Shown here: in pieces, positions 20,553 to 29,178 of the stretch
Layout of the letters: each line of letters starts with the position of its first letter
Position numbering within the stretch: position 1 is the stretch's first letter
Source: Nocardiopsis dassonvillei_B
GTDB taxonomy: Bacteria > Actinomycetota > Actinomycetes > Streptosporangiales > Streptosporangiaceae
NCBI RefSeq assembly: GCF_964273065.1
Contig: NZ_OZ186815.1
Coordinates: 3,658,001 to 3,722,000 of the forward strand
Length of the DNA stretch: 64,000 nucleotides
Direction of reading: 5' to 3'
Program-made: the position numbers and the translations under genes
Notes under the pieces: generated by a model
Databases searched by the model: none
What the model saw: only the letters and a program-made list of their open reading frames with translations
Told to the model about the DNA's origin: nothing

Positions 20553-21481
20553 GCGGCCACGTTGTACGGGAAAACCCTGAGAGCCGAGCGGGTGCACTCC
20601 CGCGCGCCGGGGGTGCGGGTGTGCGCGGATCGGGCCGTGGTGTGCCGGCGTTCGGCGTGGCCCGCCCGGGCTCCGCCCTCCCCGGACGGGGCCCTCGCCG
20701 TCCTCGGGGAGCCCCCGGGGACGGGCCCTACCGGAGGCCGGTCCGGCGCGGGGGTTTCGGGCTGGTCGCACCCGGGTCCAGGGTGACGTGTGTTCTCTCC
20801 TGCCAGCCTTATCCGAATTCATCGTTGCTGGAGCTTTTGGCGGATAGGCGTGAAAAGGGAGTGTTGGGGACCCGCGTCACGATCGAATAGGGACTTCCTG
20901 CGCGAAGTGTCGCGGATCCTTTTGGTTACCAATGGGTAGGACCGGAGTGCCCCCGGTGGTGTGCGAAATGCGTGACCTGCGGGGTTGCGGAGTGTGTGTG
21001 CCACGGCGGCCGCATAGTCCGTTCGGGGGATGCGACGGCCGGGTGGCCCGCTTCGGCGGGGTCTGTCCGACCCGGGACGAACGCCCGTCGGCCATGGTGA
21101 AACCGCAGGTCATCCGGCTTGTCGTGGAATGGTGCGGCTGGAGTGTTTCGCTAGGGTCACAGTAGTCCCCTTCTCTGATGTGGTGTAACTCTCCGTGTGT
21201 GTATGATGACACTCCATCTAGGTGCAATGGTCCTACTGGGCCATATGAGAAATAGGCCAGTTGGGGTCTGTTGGTGAACTGAGACGGTCCGTAGTTTCGA
21301 CACCAGCGACAACGAGGAAGACAGCGCGCCGAAACGATCGACCCCCGAAGTCGGCCCGGGCGGCCCCCCGTCCGGATACGTTCCCGCCCTCGGATTCGGC
21401 CCGCGTCCTCCTCCCCCCGCCGGTGCTGCCGGCCGGCGGGTTTCCGATCACCACACATGCTGATCTTGGGAGTGGGGCAAC
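20553..21481. other. gap before wblA, probable long leader
   Basis: No gene is supported over about 930 bases. A TATGAT box at 21202-21207 could start a leader of about 270 bases ahead of wblA. The rest shows no clear feature. Confidence 0.4.
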
Positions 21482-21811
21482 ATGTGGAATGAGAAGATGG
21501 CGGCCCGTGCCAAATGCCGGGAGATCGACCCGGACGCCCTGTTCGTCCAGGGCGCCGCGCAGAACCGCGCCAAGCTGATCTGCCGGGGCTGCCCGGTCCG
21601 TACCCAATGCCTCGCCGAGGCGCTGGACAGCCGCATCGAGTTCGGTGTCTGGGGAGGCATGACCGAACGCGAGCGGCGCGCCCTGCTGCGGCGGCGCAAG
21701 GACGTCACCAGCTGGTACGACCTGCTGACCAGCGCCGAGCGCCGCTACGAGCAGGAGCAGGACCGCCAGGAGGCGGCCGGCGGGGCCGACCCCGTCCCCG
21801 CGCACCACTAG
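21482..21811 (+). CDS. wblA: WhiB-family iron-sulfur regulator, WblA/WhiB4-like
   Basis: A 109-residue WhiB-like protein. Four Fe-S cysteines occur in the order C12, C34, C37, C43 (AKCREIDP, LICRGCPVRTQCL). The GVWGGMTERERRALLRRR turn and basic DNA-contact region follow. The wording DPDALFVQGAAQNRAK and RIEFGVWGG is close to WblA of Streptomyces and WhiB4 of Mycobacterium rather than WhiB1, 2, 3 or 7. WblA acts in the cytoplasm as a global regulator of development, antibiotic production and oxidative response. The chosen ATG is the first after GTGGGGCAAC. It stands alone, preceded by a long non-coding leader. Confidence 0.85.
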   Translation: MWNEKMAARAKCREIDPDALFVQGAAQNRAKLICRGCPVRTQCLAEALDSRIEFGVWGGMTERERRALLRRRKDVTSWYDLLTSAERRYEQEQDRQEAAGGADPVPAHH

Positions 21812-22108
21812 CGCACGGGGCCGCGGAGGAGAGGACGCGGCCCGAACCCCAGGCGCCGGACACGGCGCGGGGGCCGGGGAGGGGAGAGCCCCGGCGGGGA
21901 ACGTGCGCGGCCGCCGGCCGCGCGGGAGAGACGGTCCCCACCCCCTACGAAGGTCTGGGTCCGCGCCCGTCGGAGTCCGCCGTCGGGAGGAGACGCGGAT
22001 CAGGGGAGGATCAGGGACGATCCCGATACCGGGACGCTCCCCCGTGGCGCATCATGGAGGGAGTGCGGCCGTCGCGGTCGCACTCCCGAGCGCAGGGGGA
22101 GAGGGAAA

Positions 22109-22726
22109 GTGGCCGTGCAGGAACCCCAGCACCCCGTGAGGCGTCCGTGGGAGCCACCACAGCCCCAGATCCGGCTGACCCACGCCGACCGGGACGCGGT
22201 GGCCGAGGTCCTCCGGGACGCCTACGGCAAGGGACAGCTCAACGAGGACGAGTTCGAGGAGCGCCTCGACCAGGCCATGCGGGCCAAGTACGGGGCCGAA
22301 CTCGAACCCCTCACCCAGGACCTGGGGATGACACCCCGCGGAGGGCCCGCCGCCCCGGCAGCGGCCCGCAGCGGGGAGGGCGGTCCGCCCCCGAGCACGG
22401 CGGCGGAGCGCGTGGTCGCCGGAGTCGGCCACGCGGGCAACTACTTCTTCCCGATCGTCGCCCCGCTGGTCCTGTTCCTGGGCGCCAACAACATCTCTCC
22501 GTACGTCCGGCGCCAGGCGCTGGAATCGCTCAACTTCCAGCTGGCCTGCCTGATCGGCTCCGTGCTGAGCCTGCTGACCATCTGGCTGGTCATCCCGGCG
22601 TTCTTCCTGCTGGCCATCCTGCTGGGCTGGGCCGTCCTCCCGGCCATCGGCACCATCGCCGCCCTGCTGGGCAAGGACTGGCGCTACCCCCTGCCCGACC
22701 GGTTCCGCCTCGTCAAGGACGAATAG
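22109..22726 (+). CDS. DUF1707/DUF4870 membrane protein
   Basis: A 205-residue protein. Residues 20-72 form a DUF1707 SHOCT-like domain (IRLTHADRDAVAEVLRDAYG, LNEDEFEERLDQAM). Residues 100-200 form a DUF4870 Tic20-like membrane domain with three helices (YFFPIVAPLVLFLG, LNFQLACLIGSVLSLLTIWL, FFLLAILLGWAVLPAIGTIA). It begins at GTG with GGGGGAGAGGG upstream. DUF1707 proteins in actinobacteria are small membrane-associated regulators of unclear role. It is a single-gene unit. Confidence 0.82.
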   Translation: MAVQEPQHPVRRPWEPPQPQIRLTHADRDAVAEVLRDAYGKGQLNEDEFEERLDQAMRAKYGAELEPLTQDLGMTPRGGPAAPAAARSGEGGPPPSTAAERVVAGVGHAGNYFFPIVAPLVLFLGANNISPYVRRQALESLNFQLACLIGSVLSLLTIWLVIPAFFLLAILLGWAVLPAIGTIAALLGKDWRYPLPDRFRLVKDE

Positions 22727-22839
22727 GAACCGCTCCCGGGGAGCACGGAGCCCGGTCCGCCCTCCGGCGGACGCCGGGAACGGGTGGAGGGGGCGCGGCC
22801 GGGACCACGTCGTCCCGGCCCGCCACCCACCGGTCCGTG

Positions 22840-23433
22840 CTACTTGCCGGGGCGGCCGTTCTCCTTCGAGCGGTCACCCGCGGTGGCCTTGACGGCCTCC
22901 TTGGTGTCCTTCGCCTTGTCCGCGGCGGCACCGGCGGCCTTGCCGGTCTTCTCCGCGGCCTTCTCGGCGGCCTTGCCGACCTTCTCCTCCAGGTTCTCCC
23001 GGGTCTCCCGGACCTGCTCGCGGGCCTGGTCCAGGTGCTCCTGCCACTCGGCGTCCTGCGACGCCTGGCGCATCCGGATCAGGGAGTACACGATCACACC
23101 GCCCACCAGGGCGGCGCCCCCGACCAGGACACCGCGGGGGACGCGGCGTCCGCCCAGCCCGCGCCGTGCGGGCTTGGGGTCGACCCGCTGGGCGGCCGCC
23201 GTGAGCAGCCCGACCACGCGGGGGGCCACGGTGTCCTCGACCCGGTGGGCCGCGGTCTCCAGCCGGGGCGCGGTCCAGCCTCGGGCCTGGAGGAGCGTCC
23301 GGGCCGCCTGCTCACGGGCCTGGTCCGCGTACGGACCGAACCGGTCGGCCTGGTCCTTGGCCAGGACCTGCAGTCGGGCGAGGGCCACCTCGGCCTCCTT
23401 GCGTGCCTTGCGACGGTTGGCAGTGGTAGGCAC
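22840..23433 (-). CDS. DUF5324 family protein
   Basis: A 197-residue protein. An N-terminal alpha-helical part rich in Ala/Arg/Gln precedes one membrane helix (GVLVGGAALVGGVIVYSLI, about 103-121). A long charged coiled coil rich in Lys/Glu/Ala follows (EHLDQAREQVRETRENLEEK and VGKAAEKAAEKTGKAA, 11-residue-like repeats). This layout matches actinobacterial DUF5324 proteins. GTG start with AAGGAG upstream. It is divergent from the cyclophilin gene. Function is unknown. Confidence 0.75.
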   Translation of the reverse strand: MPTTANRRKARKEAEVALARLQVLAKDQADRFGPYADQAREQAARTLLQARGWTAPRLETAAHRVEDTVAPRVVGLLTAAAQRVDPKPARRGLGGRRVPRGVLVGGAALVGGVIVYSLIRMRQASQDAEWQEHLDQAREQVRETRENLEEKVGKAAEKAAEKTGKAAGAAADKAKDTKEAVKATAGDRSKENGRPGK

Positions 23434-23704
23434 GTCGTCAGCTCCTTCGGTCGTTCACCGATTTCATACGGTCACACCCGGAGCGGCGACGGTCGGTGCC
23501 GACGGCTCGCATCCGGGCCTCCCGTCGTCCTTCCCCGTTATCCGGGTGTTATCTCAACATACGTCCTCTCCGTCGGCGATCGGCGTTTCGACACCGCCGA
23601 CGGGGTACGCCGCAGAACACGGGACGATGCGGGCGTACCGTGAGGTAGAGGATGTTCTCCACGGTCCTGTCGGGTTCCTCCTAACCTGCCGGGCCGGACG
23701 GGTA

Positions 23705-23716
23705 ACGTGATCACGT
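23705..23716. promoter_or_regulatory. 12-bp palindrome before cyclophilin
   Basis: ACGTGATCACGT lies 27 bases before the start codon, downstream of a TAACCT box at 23692. It could be an operator in the leader. Confidence 0.35.
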
Positions 23717-23743
23717 CAAAGAAGTCGACCGAAAGGCACTCAG

Positions 23744-24268
23744 GTGTCGGACTCCAAGGCTCAGCCGACCGCTCGGCTGAACACCTCCAAGGGAAGCATC
23801 GTCATCCGGCTCTTCGAGGAGGAGGCGCCCGAGACGGTCGCCAACTTCATCGGCCTGGCCGACGGCTCCAAGCAGTGGATGGACCCCGCCACCGGCAAGC
23901 CCGGCAAGGGCAGCCTCTACGAGGGCACGATCTTCCACCGGGTCATCGAGGGCTTCATGATCCAGGGCGGCGACCCGCTGGGCAGCGGACGCGGCGGCCC
24001 CGGCTACACGTTCGACGACGAGATCCACCCGAGCCTGCGCTTCGACCGCCCCTACCTGCTGGCCATGGCCAACGCGGGCCCGGGCACCAACGGCTCCCAG
24101 TTCTTCATCACCGTCGAGAAGCCCTACTGGCTCGACGGCCGCCACACCATCTTCGGCGAGGTCGTCGAGGGTGAGGAGATCGTCCAGCAGATCTCCCAGG
24201 TGGAGACCGACGCCCAGGACCGCCCCCGGCAGGACGTCGTGATCAACAGCATCGAGATCACCCGCTGA
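23744..24268 (+). CDS. ppiA: cyclophilin-type peptidyl-prolyl cis-trans isomerase
   Basis: A 174-residue cytoplasmic PPIase that speeds cis-trans isomerisation of Xaa-Pro bonds. The active-site segments FHRVIEGFMIQGGDP (catalytic Arg), LAMANAGPGTNGSQFFIT and WLDGRHTIFGEVVEG are intact. There is no signal peptide. It starts at a GTG after a modest AAGGCACTCAG site. Its position ahead of rhomboid and crgA matches the origin-proximal order of many actinobacteria (ppiA near crgA and the pkn cluster). Confidence 0.94.
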   Translation: MSDSKAQPTARLNTSKGSIVIRLFEEEAPETVANFIGLADGSKQWMDPATGKPGKGSLYEGTIFHRVIEGFMIQGGDPLGSGRGGPGYTFDDEIHPSLRFDRPYLLAMANAGPGTNGSQFFITVEKPYWLDGRHTIFGEVVEGEEIVQQISQVETDAQDRPRQDVVINSIEITR

Positions 24269-24335
24269 CCGGCTTCCACGGGGGCACGGCGGCACCGATG
24301 GGCACACGGCAGCGCACAGGAGGAAGACCCGGACC

Positions 24336-25244
24336 ATGACCGCCTCTCCCCCGCCGCCCGGAGCGGATCCGGGACCGCAGCGGCCCACCCGGCGCACCTG
24401 CTACCGCCATCCCGACCGGGCGACGGGGCTGTCGTGCACCCGGTGCGACCGGCCCATCTGCCCGGACTGCATGACGGCGGCGTCGGTGGGGCAGCACTGC
24501 CCCGAGTGCGTGGCGGAGGGCAACCGCCGGGTGCGCAGGACCCGCACCGTGTTCGGCGGCGGCGCCGTCACCGCGCCGTACGTCACCTGGGCGATCCTGG
24601 GGCTGATGGGCGTCGGCTACGTCGCCCAGATGCTCACCGCGGGCTCGCCGCTCGGCACGGCGGGTTCACCGCTGGTGGAGCGGCTGGGCATGTGGGGCGG
24701 CGGCGTGGCCTTCCGCGGGGAGTGGTACCGGCTCATCACCTCGGCGTTCCTGCACGCCGGGCTGTGGCACATCCTGTTCAACGGGTGGGCCATGTACGCC
24801 CTGGGGCCGCAGCTGGAGCGGTGGCTGGGCCACGGGCGCTTCCTGGCGCTGTGGGTGCTGGGCGCGCTGGGCGGGTCGGCGCTGACCCTGCTGGCGGCCC
24901 CGGACACGCTGTCCATCGGCGCCTCGGGGGCGATCTTCGCGCTCTTCGGGGCGGTGTTCGTGATCGGCCGCAGGCTCGGTCTGGACGTCCGGATGGTGGC
25001 GCTGCTGATCGGGATCAACCTCGTCATCACGTTCGTGTTCCCGAGCATCTCCTGGACCGCCCACCTGGGCGGGCTGGCCGTGGGCCTGCTCCTGGGGGCG
25101 GTCTACGCCCACCTGCCCGGCGGATCGGCCTCCCCGCGCACCCGGAACCTCGTCCACATCGGGGCGATGGCCGTGCTCGGGGCGGTGCTGGCGGCACTGG
25201 TGCTCGTGTCCCCCGTGCTCCTGGCGGCCCTGTACACCGGTTGA
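24336..25244 (+). CDS. rhomboid intramembrane serine protease with N-terminal zinc finger
   Basis: A 302-residue protein. The N-terminus has a B-box-like zinc site (CYRHPDRATGLSCTRCDRPI, CPDCM, HCPECV). A six-helix rhomboid domain (about 85-290) contains HAGLWHILFNGWAMYALG, the catalytic serine in SIGASGAIFALFG and the catalytic histidine in SWTAHLGGLAVG. It cleaves membrane-helix substrates. GGAGGAAGACC precedes the ATG. It sits 67 bases after ppiA, probably in the same transcript, and ends at a strong bidirectional hairpin. Confidence 0.93.
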   Translation: MTASPPPPGADPGPQRPTRRTCYRHPDRATGLSCTRCDRPICPDCMTAASVGQHCPECVAEGNRRVRRTRTVFGGGAVTAPYVTWAILGLMGVGYVAQMLTAGSPLGTAGSPLVERLGMWGGGVAFRGEWYRLITSAFLHAGLWHILFNGWAMYALGPQLERWLGHGRFLALWVLGALGGSALTLLAAPDTLSIGASGAIFALFGAVFVIGRRLGLDVRMVALLIGINLVITFVFPSISWTAHLGGLAVGLLLGAVYAHLPGGSASPRTRNLVHIGAMAVLGAVLAALVLVSPVLLAALYTG

Positions 25245-25257
25245 GGCCGCGGTACGG

Positions 25258-25292
25258 CGAAGGCCCCCGGAGCGGTGCTCCGGGGGCCTTCG
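25258..25292. terminator. 15-bp perfect hairpin after rhomboid gene
   Basis: Stem 25258-25272 with 25278-25292 and a 5-base loop, no U-tract. It lies between convergent rhomboid and crgA genes, so may serve both. Confidence 0.75.
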
Positions 25293-25407
25293 TGCATCCG
25301 CGGCCGGCCCGATCCGTCCGCGGGCGAGCACGGGGGAGAGCCGTCCGAGCTGCGGACGGCCCGCGATCACGAGGGTGCCGGCTCCCGAGGGAGCGGCGTG
25401 CCGGGGG

Positions 25408-25662
25408 TCAGTGCCAGCGGGTGGACAGGATGATGGCCACGATGATGCCGGAGAAGCCGATGGCCAGGTTCCAGTTGCCGAGGTCCTGCATGTAGGGCAC
25501 GTACTGGCCCGCGATGTAGAAGACCGCGATCCACAGGATGCCCAGGACGAAGAAGCCGAGCATGGCCGGGACCAGCCACCTGGGGCTGACCTTGGGCTTC
25601 TCCTTCGAAGGAGGCGGCGTGTAGACGACCTTCTTCTTGCGATCGTTGCGGGACTTGGGCAC
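25408..25662 (-). CDS. crgA: cell division protein CrgA
   Basis: An 84-residue membrane protein that tunes FtsZ-ring and septal assembly in actinobacteria. A basic cytoplasmic N-terminus (VPKSRNDRKKKVVYTPP) precedes two helices: VPAMLGFFVLGILWIAVFYIA and NLAIGFSGIIVAIILSTRW. GTG start with GGAGCAGC upstream; the longer in-frame version lacks this signal. A TAGACT box at about 25708 on the minus strand suits its promoter. It is adjacent to pknB, as in related genomes, but the sortase and trpG-type genes often found between them are missing. Confidence 0.93.
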   Translation of the reverse strand: MPKSRNDRKKKVVYTPPPSKEKPKVSPRWLVPAMLGFFVLGILWIAVFYIAGQYVPYMQDLGNWNLAIGFSGIIVAIILSTRWH

Positions 25663-25763
25663 GGTCGCTGCTCCAGTACGGGTGGGGCCGGTCAGAACGG
25701 AAACACAGTCTACGCCCAGCACGGGGCCCGGTGTCACCCCAGGGTCGGGCACGGAAGGCCTGT

Positions 25764-25809
25764 GAACGACGGCGGGGCCGCCCCTGCCGGAGCGGCCCCG
25801 CCGTCGTTC
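25764..25809 (-). terminator. 17-bp perfect hairpin after pknB
   Basis: Stem 25764-25780 with 25793-25809, 12-base loop, just after the pknB stop on the minus strand. It ends the seven-gene fhaA-to-pknB unit. Confidence 0.8.
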
Positions 25810-25819
25810 CCTCCCGCGC

Positions 25820-27637
25820 CTAGTCCCGCAGCGACGGTTCGAACACGAACCCCTCCTGGTCCGGCGGCTGCTCCCCCTCGGGCGGGGTCTCCCCGCCGGG
25901 ATCGGTGGGCTGCCCGTTCCCGTTGCCGTTCCCGTTGCCCGGATCGGTGGGCGTTTCGGGCTGGGTCGGGGCGATCGCCACGGTCACGGTGACCGTCGTT
26001 CCCGGGGCCACCTCCTGGCCGGCCTGCATCGACTGGCTGACGACCGTGTTGGGCGGGTTGTTGGGGTCCTCCACCTCGTGGAAGGACGCCGTCAGCCCGC
26101 GCTCCGACAGGGCGGACTCGGCCTGGTCGCGGGTCATCCCCATCAGGTCGGGGACCTGGACGTTGCCCGGGCCGCTGGAGACGAACAGCCGGATCTCCGT
26201 GTCCGGGGCGACCGCGTTGCCCGCGGGCGGGTCGGTGTTGATCGCCTGCCCGGACGCGATGCTGTCGTGGTTCTGCTGCTCGGGGACGACGTTCGTGAAC
26301 CCGGCGTTGTTGAGCGTGTTGATCGCGTCGGCCTCGCTCTGCCCCTGCACCGAGGGGATCTCCTGGGCGTCGGGGCCGCTGGAGACGTACAGGACGATCT
26401 CGTCGTCCAGCGCGATCTCCTCGCCGGCCTCCGGGTCGGTCTCGACGACCGTGCCCTCCTCGGCCTCGTCGTCGGCGCGCTGCTCGATCCTGACCTCGCT
26501 GAACCCGGCCTCTTCCAGCTCGGTCCGGGCCTCCTCGGCCGTCGACCCCACCACGTTCGGCACGGCCTGCGTCTCGGCCTCCCCCGGGCCCCGGCTCATC
26601 AGGAAGATCACCAGGATGATGGAGGCGATGACACCGATGCCGAGCAGGGACCACAACACGATCTTGCCCGTGTTGTTCTTCTTCTCGTCCTCGTAGTCGT
26701 CGTAGTCGTCGTACCGGTCGTCGTAGCGGTCCTCCGCGGGCGGCAGCATCGTCGTCGCCCCGCCGGCGGCCATCGCCATGTTGCCCGCCTGGGTGGGCAT
26801 CCCGGCCAGGCCGCGCTGGATGTCGGCCCGCATCTCCGCGGAGCTCTGGTAGCGCTGGTCGCGGTCCTTGGCCATCGCCCGCAGGGTGATGTCCTCCAGC
26901 CACTCCGGCACCTGCGGGTCCACCTGCGACGGCGGCACCGGCTCCTCGCGGACGTGCTGGTAGGCGATGGACACCGGGGAGTCGCCGGTGAACGGCGGCC
27001 GCCCGGTCAGCAGCTCGTAGAGCACGCACCCGGTCGAGTAGATGTCGCTGCGCGGGTCCACGCGCTCGCCCCGGGCCTGCTCCGGGGAGAGGTACTGGGC
27101 GGTGCCGATGACCTGCGAGGTCTGGGTCATGGTCGCCTGGTTGTCGTCCATGGACCGGGCGATGCCGAAGTCCATGACCTTGACCTCGGCGTTGCGGGTC
27201 AGCATCACGTTCGCGGGCTTGATGTCCCGGTGGACGATCCCGTTGTCGTGGCTGTACTCCAGCGCGCGCAGGATGCCGTCGACGAGTTCGGCGGAGCGCT
27301 CCGGCAGGAGCCTTCGGTCGTCGTCGAGGAGCTCCTTGAGCGTCCTGCCGTCCACGTACTCCATGACGATGTACGGGATCGAGAGCCCGTCGATCATGTC
27401 CTCGCCGGTGTCGTAGACGGCGATGATCGCGGGGTGGTTGAGGGAGGCCGCCGACTGGGCCTCCCGGCGGAAGCGGGCCTGGAACACGTGGTCCCGGGCC
27501 AGGTCGTGCCTGAGAGTCTTGACGGCGACCAGCCGGTCGAGTCTCAGGTCTCGCGCGCGGTAGACCTCGGCCATGCCGCCGCGCCCGACGATGCCGTCGA
27601 GTTCGTAGCGCCCGCCGAAGAGCCGGGGTTGGGACAT
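25820..27637 (-). CDS. pknB: Ser/Thr protein kinase PknB with three PASTA domains
   Basis: A 605-residue membrane kinase. The kinase domain (about 10-275) has glycine loop GRGGMAEVYRA, lysine in VAVKTL, catalytic HRDIKPANVML, DFGIARS and the activation Thr-rich stretch ATMTQTSQVIGTAQYLSPEQ. A juxtamembrane acidic Asp/Tyr-rich linker precedes one helix (IVLWSLLGIGVIASIILVIF, about 322-342). Three PASTA repeats (about 350-548) should sense muropeptides or lipid II outside. A Pro/Gly/Asn-rich tail ends the protein; the usual fourth PASTA is missing. It controls peptidoglycan synthesis and division, and is the last gene of the cluster after pknA. Confidence 0.95.
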   Translation of the reverse strand: MSQPRLFGGRYELDGIVGRGGMAEVYRARDLRLDRLVAVKTLRHDLARDHVFQARFRREAQSAASLNHPAIIAVYDTGEDMIDGLSIPYIVMEYVDGRTLKELLDDDRRLLPERSAELVDGILRALEYSHDNGIVHRDIKPANVMLTRNAEVKVMDFGIARSMDDNQATMTQTSQVIGTAQYLSPEQARGERVDPRSDIYSTGCVLYELLTGRPPFTGDSPVSIAYQHVREEPVPPSQVDPQVPEWLEDITLRAMAKDRDQRYQSSAEMRADIQRGLAGMPTQAGNMAMAAGGATTMLPPAEDRYDDRYDDYDDYEDEKKNNTGKIVLWSLLGIGVIASIILVIFLMSRGPGEAETQAVPNVVGSTAEEARTELEEAGFSEVRIEQRADDEAEEGTVVETDPEAGEEIALDDEIVLYVSSGPDAQEIPSVQGQSEADAINTLNNAGFTNVVPEQQNHDSIASGQAINTDPPAGNAVAPDTEIRLFVSSGPGNVQVPDLMGMTRDQAESALSERGLTASFHEVEDPNNPPNTVVSQSMQAGQEVAPGTTVTVTVAIAPTQPETPTDPGNGNGNGNGQPTDPGGETPPEGEQPPDQEGFVFEPSLRD

Positions 27638-27699
27638 GTCGTGTACTGATCCTTGTTCTGGGCCCGCGTGCGGACCTTCTTACTCCGAGCGTCTGCCGC

Positions 27700-29178
27700 T
27701 CATGGCCTCGTCACGGCGGCGTCGTCGCCACCACCTCCGGGCGGGGGCTCGTCGCCTCCGCCTCCGCCGCCTCCGCCGCCCTCACCCGGGTCGGTGGTCC
27801 CGGGGTCGGTCTCCCCGTCCGTGGGTTCACCGTTCCCGTCGCCCGGGTCGGTCGTGTCGGGGTCGGTCTCCCCGTCGGTGGGCTCGGGGGTGTGGCTCGG
27901 GGTCTCCTCGGGGGTCGTCGGCGTGTAGTCGGGTGTGTAGTCGGGAACGACGGGCACGTCGGTGGACTCGTCCTCCTCGGGCTCGGGGGAGGGGGTCGGC
28001 GTGGGCTCGTCGACGGTGACGGGCGGCTGCTCGCCGCGCACGTTGTCCGCCCCGTCCGAGCGGTCGCCGCTGAGGTAGAAGCCCCCCAGGACGGCGGCGA
28101 CGATGAGGACCGCCGCGCCGACCGCGGCGAGGATCACCGGCAACCCGACCCGCCGCTGGGACGCCAGCCTAGCGGAGCCGTCATCCTGACCAGGCGTTAC
28201 GGTCTGCTGTCCGGTGGTGCGCCGGGGTGTGCTCCCCGTGGTGCGCCCGGAGTCGGGGACCGCGGCGACCACCCGGGTGGCGGCCACGCCGCCGAACCCG
28301 GCGGAGGGCGTGGGCGGTCCGGTGCCCGCCTCGGAGCGGATGACCGCGGCCATGTGGGCGACGTCGCCCGCGGAGGCGGGCCGGTCCTCGGGGTCCTTGC
28401 ACAGCAGCAGGAACACCAGGTCGTCGAGCTCCGGAGGAACGTGCTCGGGCAGCGGCGGCGGCTCGTCGCGGGTGTGCGCCAGGGCCAGCGCGATCGGGCT
28501 GTCGCCGGTGAACGGAGGCTCCCCGGCCAGACACTCGTAGGCGACCACGCCGAGCGCGTACAGGTCGGAGGCGCCGGTGGCGGGCCGTCCCGACGCCTGC
28601 TCGGGAGAGATGTACTGGGCGGTCCCCATGACCATTCCGGTCTGGGTGAGGGTGACGGACATGTCGCCGCGGGCGATGCCGAAGTCGGTGAGCTTGAGCC
28701 TGCCGTCCCCGGTGACCAGCAGGTTGCCCGGCTTGATGTCGCGGTGCACCACCCCGCGGGCGTGCGCCGCAGCCAGTGCCTGGGCGGCCTGGCCGATGAA
28801 GTCGAGGGTCTCGTCCGGGGTGAGCCCGCCACGCTCCTTGAGGACCTGGGAGAGGGGCTCGCCCACCACCAGCTCCATGATGAGGAACGCCCGCCCGTCC
28901 TCCTCCCCGTAGTCGAAGACCTGGGCGATGCCCGGGTGGGAGAGGCCCGCGGTGATCCGCCCCTCGGTGCGGAAGCGCTCTCTGGCGGTGGGCTCGGCCA
29001 TCTGCGACGGGTGCAGGAGCTTGACCGCGACGGGCCGGTTGAGCAGGGTGTCGGTGGCCTTCCAGACCGTGCCCATGCCGCCGGAGCCGATCTGCTCCTC
29101 GAGTCGGTAACGGTCGCTCAGAACGGTCCCGGCGAGCCCGCCGGGACCGTTCTGGGAAGGAGGTTCGTAGGTGCTCAC
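27700..29178 (-). CDS. pknA: Ser/Thr protein kinase PknA-like
   Basis: A 492-residue kinase. Kinase domain about 22-285: GSGGMGTVWKA, VAVKLL, HRDIKPGNLLV, DFGIAR, TGMVMGTAQYISPEQ. One membrane helix (VGLPVILAAVGAAVLIVAAV) lies near residue 355. The outside is about 115 residues of Pro/Thr/Asp/Glu and Gly-rich low complexity (PDYTPDYTP, TDGETDPG repeated, a run of nine Gly), with no PASTA. The start is a GTG whose first base is the last base of the pbpA stop, so translation is coupled; the 204-residue upstream extension is inside pbpA. It works with PknB on division and cell-wall targets. Confidence 0.93.
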   Translation of the reverse strand: MSTYEPPSQNGPGGLAGTVLSDRYRLEEQIGSGGMGTVWKATDTLLNRPVAVKLLHPSQMAEPTARERFRTEGRITAGLSHPGIAQVFDYGEEDGRAFLIMELVVGEPLSQVLKERGGLTPDETLDFIGQAAQALAAAHARGVVHRDIKPGNLLVTGDGRLKLTDFGIARGDMSVTLTQTGMVMGTAQYISPEQASGRPATGASDLYALGVVAYECLAGEPPFTGDSPIALALAHTRDEPPPLPEHVPPELDDLVFLLLCKDPEDRPASAGDVAHMAAVIRSEAGTGPPTPSAGFGGVAATRVVAAVPDSGRTTGSTPRRTTGQQTVTPGQDDGSARLASQRRVGLPVILAAVGAAVLIVAAVLGGFYLSGDRSDGADNVRGEQPPVTVDEPTPTPSPEPEEDESTDVPVVPDYTPDYTPTTPEETPSHTPEPTDGETDPDTTDPGDGNGEPTDGETDPGTTDPGEGGGGGGGGGDEPPPGGGGDDAAVTRP

